From assembly GCF_016862435.1 (NCBI RefSeq), contig NZ_BOMY01000002.1:558001-622000 (forward strand): a stretch of DNA of 64,000 nt, in the 5' to 3' direction. The stretch comes from Paractinoplanes tereljensis (lineage in GTDB: Bacteria > Actinomycetota > Actinomycetes > Mycobacteriales > Micromonosporaceae). The position numbers and the translations under genes are program-made. The notes under the pieces were generated by a model. The model saw only the letters and a list, made by a program, of their open reading frames with translations. It was not told the origin of the DNA and did not search any database. Shown one piece after another: positions 60,442-64,000 of this stretch (the stretch's first letter is position 1; every line of letters starts with the position of its first letter).

Positions 60442-61944
60442 ATGGCCGGAAAGCTCTACGGCGTGGGCGTCGGCCCCGGCGACCCGGAACTGATCACCGT
60501 GAAGGCCGTCCGGCTGATCGAGAACGCCGACGTGGTGGCCTATCACGCGGCCCGGCACGGGCGCAGCAACGCGCGGGCCATCGCGGCGGCACACCTGCGG
60601 GACGGGCAGATCGAGGAAGCGCTGATCTACCCGGTGACCACCGAGACCACCGACCATCCGGGCGGGTATCAGGGCGCGATCGACGACTTCTACGCCGAGT
60701 CGGCGGCCCGGCTCGCCGCGCACCTCGACGCGGGCCGGGACGTGGTGGTGCTGGCCGAGGGGGACCCGTTCTTCTACGGCTCCTACATGCACATGCACAA
60801 GCGCCTCGCCGACCGCTACGAGACCACCGTCGTCCCGGGGGTGACCTCGGTGAGCGCCGCGTCGGCCGCGCTCGGCCGGCCGCTGATGGAACGCGACGAG
60901 GTGCTCACCATCCTGCCGGGCACGCTGCCGGCCGGGGAGCTGGCCGCGCACCTGGCGTCCACCGAGTCGGCCGCCGTGATGAAGCTGGGCCGCACCTTCC
61001 CGAACGTCCGGGAGGCCCTGGAGCGCTCGGGCCGGCTCGCCGACGCCTGGTACGTCGAGCGGGCCACCACGACCGGCGAGCGCACCGCCCCGCTCGCCGA
61101 CGTCGACCCGTCGACCGTGCCGTACTTCTCGCTGGCCCTGCTCCCGAGCCCGGCCGCGGCCGGGTTCAACCGACCGGCGGAAAGCACCGACGGGGACGGC
61201 GAGGTCACCGTGATCGGGCTGGGGCCGGGCGACCCGCGCTGGCTCACCCCGGAGGCACGGGCCGCGATCGCCGCCGCCGACGACCTGATCGGCTACGGCC
61301 CCTACCTCGACCGGGTCGCCGCCCGGCCGGGTCAGCGCAAGCACGCCTCGGACAACCGGGTCGAGGCCGAACGGGCCGCGTTCGCGCTCGATCTGGCCCG
61401 GCGCGGGCACCGGGTCGCGGTGATCTCGGCGGGTGACCCGGGGGTGTTCGCGATGGCCGCCGCCGTGCTCGAGGTGGCCGACGACCCGCAGTGGAAGGAC
61501 GTTCCGGTGCGGGTGGTGCCGGGGCTGACCGCGGCCCAGGCGGTGGCGGCCCGGGTCGGCGCGCCGCTCGGCCACGACTTCTGCGTGCTGTCCCTGAGTG
61601 ACCGGCTCAAGCCCTGGTCGGTGGTCGAGTCGCGGCTGGTCGCCGCGGCCCGGGCCGACCTGGTGATCGCGATCTACAACCCGGCCTCGAAGTCACGCAC
61701 CGCGCAGTTGGTGCGGGCCCGAGCGGCGCTGCTGGAGCACCGCTCGCCGGAGACGGTGGTGGTGATCGGGCGGGACGTGGGCGGTCCGACCGAGTCGGTG
61801 CGGGTCACCACCCTGGCCGAGCTGGACCCGGCCACGGTCGACATGCGCTGCCTGTTGTTGATCGGTTCGAGCCAGACCCGGGCGGTCGCGGGCGCCGATG
61901 GAACGACCCGCGTCTACACACCGCGGCACTACCCCGAGGCGTAA
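60442..61944 (+). CDS. cobIJ: Fused precorrin-2 C20-methyltransferase / precorrin-3B C17-methyltransferase
   Basis: Two tetrapyrrole methylase domains in one 500-aa chain. Residues ~3-240 are CobI (YGVGVGPGDPELITVKAV, VLAEGDPFFYGS); ~250-490 are CobJ (VTVIGLGPGDPRWLTPEA, VISAGDPGVFAMAAA, IYNPASKSR). This fusion is common in actinomycetes. ATG 60442 has GGAG 8 nt upstream; GTG 60433, overlapping the cobH stop, would add three residues. It is the last gene of cobG-cobH-cobIJ. Confidence 0.95.
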   Translation: MAGKLYGVGVGPGDPELITVKAVRLIENADVVAYHAARHGRSNARAIAAAHLRDGQIEEALIYPVTTETTDHPGGYQGAIDDFYAESAARLAAHLDAGRDVVVLAEGDPFFYGSYMHMHKRLADRYETTVVPGVTSVSAASAALGRPLMERDEVLTILPGTLPAGELAAHLASTESAAVMKLGRTFPNVREALERSGRLADAWYVERATTTGERTAPLADVDPSTVPYFSLALLPSPAAAGFNRPAESTDGDGEVTVIGLGPGDPRWLTPEARAAIAAADDLIGYGPYLDRVAARPGQRKHASDNRVEAERAAFALDLARRGHRVAVISAGDPGVFAMAAAVLEVADDPQWKDVPVRVVPGLTAAQAVAARVGAPLGHDFCVLSLSDRLKPWSVVESRLVAAARADLVIAIYNPASKSRTAQLVRARAALLEHRSPETVVVIGRDVGGPTESVRVTTLAELDPATVDMRCLLLIGSSQTRAVAGADGTTRVYTPRHYPEA

Positions 61945-61956
61945 CTACCAACTCGC

Positions 61957-61972
61957 AACCCGGGCCCGGGTT
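61957..61972 (+). terminator. Hairpin after cobIJ
   Basis: AACCCGGGCCCGGGTT is a 16-bp palindrome (6-bp stem, 4-nt loop) followed by TTATCC, 12 nt after the cobIJ stop. Confidence 0.55.
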
Positions 61973-62257
61973 TATCCGGCAGGAAACCACCTTTTTCGTC
62001 GCCACAGAATGCATTCTCCAGCGGCGTCGATACCGTTCGGCATCCGTTTGGCAACCCGGCAAATGATCACCAAAAACCGCGTTTCCGCAGCTCAGGACGG
62101 CTGCACGAGGCAAATAGTCCGACGTTTCGGTTGCGGCAACCGGGCTGCGACCGAGGCGCACCAACGAAGCAATCAGCGAACTATGACACCCCTAATGCAA
62201 CTGCGCCGATTGGAGGGCCGCTCAACAAACTGACTCCGTCCCACGGAAGGGACCGCG
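61973..62257. other. Upstream region of the GH5-like gene, no gene recognised
   Basis: About 285 bp lower in GC than its neighbours. A small hairpin CGGTTGC-G-GCAACCG lies at 62128-62142, 116 nt before the next start. The length is compatible with a long leader, but no known riboswitch core was recognised. GGAAGG stands 7 nt before the TTG start. Confidence 0.4.
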
Positions 62258-63775
62258 TTGAACCTCTCCCGCCGCCACCGCGCCGCCGTCATCGCCTCGA
62301 CGGTTCTGCTCGGCTTTGCCGCTCCCGCCGCCGCCCCGGCGATTGCCAAGCCCACCGCGGTCAAGCCCGCGACCACCACGGTCTCCGCCAAGGCCGTCAC
62401 CGAAGTGCCGACGCTGGCCTCCCGGATGGCCGCCGTCAAGGCCGCCAAGACGATCAACTACTACCCGGCCAAGGCCGGGTGGGCGAAGATGTGGACCGAC
62501 TTCGACGCCGCCCAGATCGACGCCGACATGGCGAAGGCGGACGCCCTCGGCGCCACCAGCGCCCGGGCGATCATCTTCCCGTCGACGTTCGGCTACCCGA
62601 CGCTGAACTCCACCTACACCAGCCGGCTCGCCACCTTCGTGAAGATCGCCGACAAGTACGGGATGACCGTCAAGTTCACGCTCTTCGACTGGTGGGGCCA
62701 GTACAGCGAGGTCGCCAACAGCTTCAACTGGGCGAACAACCTGCTCCGGGCGTACAAGGACGACCCCCGGATCATCTCGGTCGAGCTGCAGAACGAGTTC
62801 GACCCGGACGACGTGGGCGGGATCATCTGGGCCAAGAAGATCGTCCCGCTGGTCCGGGCCGCGTACCCGACGATGCCGCTGACCTTCTCGGTGAACGGCG
62901 ACGACGGCGCCGTCGGGATGGGCAAGATCAAGGCCGCGCTCGTCGCGAACCCGCTCGACTACTACGACTTCCACTTCTACACCAGCTCGGAGCGGGCCCT
63001 CGCGGTGATCAAGCAGGCGCAGGCCACGGTCGCGCCGACCCCGATGGTGATCGGCGAGGTCGGCCTGAACACCCTGCAGAACACCGAGGGCGAGCAGGCG
63101 GCCTTCCTGGCCCGGGTGTTCCAGGCCGCGAAGGCGGCCGGCGTGCAGTCGGTGGCCCCGTGGACGCTTACCGACTTCGCCACCGGCGCGATCCCCGAGT
63201 CCCAGGTCTCGAAGATCCCGGCCCAGTACACCTACGGCCTGTACCGCACCAACGGCGTGGCCAAGGCGGCCGCGGCCGTGGTGAAGGCGGCCTGGACCGG
63301 GATCGCCCAGCCGGGCACGCTGATGGACACCAGCTTCGAGAACGGGACCGGCCTCAGCCCGTGGCGGGCCTACCTGCCCGAACTGGGCCAGGCGGTCAAG
63401 ACCCAGACGCAGGCTCGCACCGGCAAGTGGTCGGTCACCCTGACCAACACCGGCAAGACCGCGTCCGGCGCCCCGTCCTTCCGGGTCGCCCCGCTCGCGC
63501 CGGTGGTCTCCGGCCAGAAGTGGCACGGCGAGGCGTGGGCCCGCGGCAACGCCGCCACCGGCGCCACTCAGATCGCGCTGAGCTGGTTCGACATCAACGA
63601 CAAGTGGCTGGGTGGCGGCGCCTCGGCGCTGCTGCCGACCGGCACCACCAACTGGACGAAGCTGGTCGTGGACGGGGTCGCCCCGGCCGGTTCGGTCAGC
63701 ATGCAGATTCACCTCAAGTCGGCGGAGAACACCGGCACCGTCTGGTTCGACGACGTGGTGGTGTCGGCCTCCTGA
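62258..63775 (+). CDS. Secreted GH5-like glycosidase with C-terminal beta-sandwich domain, 505 aa
   Basis: TTG start with GGAAGG upstream. Signal peptide ends near AIAKP (residue ~30). Residues ~60-345 form a TIM-barrel glycosidase of the cellulase/endomannanase clan: acid/base glutamate in VELQNEFDP and nucleophile in MVIGEVGL. Residues ~355-505 are a beta-sandwich of the CBM4/CBM22-like kind (SFENGTGLSPWRA, ending VWFDDVVVS). The exact GH family is unsure. It acts on polysaccharide outside the cell. Confidence 0.8.
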   Translation: MNLSRRHRAAVIASTVLLGFAAPAAAPAIAKPTAVKPATTTVSAKAVTEVPTLASRMAAVKAAKTINYYPAKAGWAKMWTDFDAAQIDADMAKADALGATSARAIIFPSTFGYPTLNSTYTSRLATFVKIADKYGMTVKFTLFDWWGQYSEVANSFNWANNLLRAYKDDPRIISVELQNEFDPDDVGGIIWAKKIVPLVRAAYPTMPLTFSVNGDDGAVGMGKIKAALVANPLDYYDFHFYTSSERALAVIKQAQATVAPTPMVIGEVGLNTLQNTEGEQAAFLARVFQAAKAAGVQSVAPWTLTDFATGAIPESQVSKIPAQYTYGLYRTNGVAKAAAAVVKAAWTGIAQPGTLMDTSFENGTGLSPWRAYLPELGQAVKTQTQARTGKWSVTLTNTGKTASGAPSFRVAPLAPVVSGQKWHGEAWARGNAATGATQIALSWFDINDKWLGGGASALLPTGTTNWTKLVVDGVAPAGSVSMQIHLKSAENTGTVWFDDVVVSAS

Positions 63776-64000
63776 AGGGGCAGCGGCACGCCGATCCGGG
63801 ACAGGAGCTCGTCGTACGCGGCGACGGTCCTGTCCCAGGACGACGGGTCGGCGTGCCGCCGGCCGATCAACCGGTCGGCGTCGCGGATCGCGGCCGACAG
63901 CGCCGCCGGATCGCCGGCCGGCGCGAACCGGGCGCCCGGGTAGTCCTCGGCCGCCTCGACCAGGCCACCGACCGCGGTCACCACGACCGGCAGGCCGTGG
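63709..64000 (-). CDS. C-terminal part of a GT4-type glycosyltransferase (partial)
   Basis: The minus strand enters from the window end with HGLPVVVTAVGGLVEAAEDY, the nucleotide-sugar-binding motif region of GT-B transferases, then FAPAGDPAALSAAIRD and a terminal helix. The last ~25 residues (from LQEADTTTS) overlap the 3' end of the GH5-like gene by 67 bp and are not conserved-looking. The N-terminal domain lies beyond the window. Confidence 0.75.
   Translation of the reverse strand, partial: HGLPVVVTAVGGLVEAAEDYPGARFAPAGDPAALSAAIRDADRLIGRRHADPSSWDRTVAAYDELLSRIGVPLPLQEADTTTSSNQTVPVFSADLR

Noticed and set aside
1..64000. CRISPR arrays, tRNA/rRNA genes, transposases and att sites
   Set aside because: Looked for spaced direct repeats, tRNA-like T-arm sequences, transposase motifs and long flanking repeats; none convincing.

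Overview
The window is high-GC DNA with many GTG starts, two F420-type enzymes (a PPOX-class and a luciferase-like oxidoreductase), many secreted glycoside hydrolases, WD40-STAND and WYL regulators and oxygen-dependent-type cobalamin genes. This fits a filamentous actinomycete; the style of the gene set suggests Micromonosporaceae (Actinoplanes-like). That placement is inference from gene content, not from a marker gene. No rRNA, tRNA, CRISPR array or intact insertion sequence was seen.

Layout. 1-8.4 kb: tail of a sugar ABC permease, a small membrane protein, a large TIR/NB-ARC/WD40 STAND protein coupled to a HAD phosphatase, a stand-alone LigD-type primase/polymerase, a SUKH-like protein, and a NarL-type two-component pair. 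8.4-17 kb: a PhzF epimerase and a WYL regulator that run in one open frame (probably a frameshifted pair), an epoxide hydrolase, two small hypotheticals in lower-GC DNA, a broken membrane gene, a LacI regulator, a secreted M1 peptidase, a decayed P-loop kinase and an APH-type kinase. 17-35 kb: a carbohydrate-degradation region with two GH92 mannosidases, a serine hydrolase, a GGDEF/EAL protein coupled to a PLP decarboxylase, an MFS transporter, then GH16, a DUF1996 protein and a LacI regulator. Perfect palindromes with a central CG (LacI type) lie upstream of both GH92 genes, the GH16 gene and the second LacI gene.

36-43 kb: a divergent SDR/TetR pair sharing an operator; an ECF42-like sigma factor with a YCII partner, facing a SnoaL-like gene across a long inverted repeat that looks like a two-way sigma-factor promoter; dinB with a LexA box over its start; a sedolisin; a small Hsp20. 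43.5-50.3 kb: a leftward peptide-type ABC transporter operon whose last gene is a membrane-anchored CBM6 protein. 50.9-54 kb: an LLM oxidoreductase, a truncated Hsp70 and a TPR protein. 54-62 kb: cobalamin synthesis: cobF, cobN (leftward, behind a cobalamin riboswitch), and cobG-cobH-cobIJ (rightward). 62-64 kb: a secreted GH5-like glycosidase and the C-terminus of a glycosyltransferase.

Most unusual: the palindromic ECF promoter at 39331-39397, the 14-blade TIR-STAND protein coupled to a HAD enzyme, the PhzF/WYL frame anomaly, the c-di-GMP/decarboxylase gene fusion-by-overlap with its missing catalytic cysteine, and the set of LacI-type operators. I do not see a clear multi-gene novel defence system; the TIR-STAND gene is the closest candidate.
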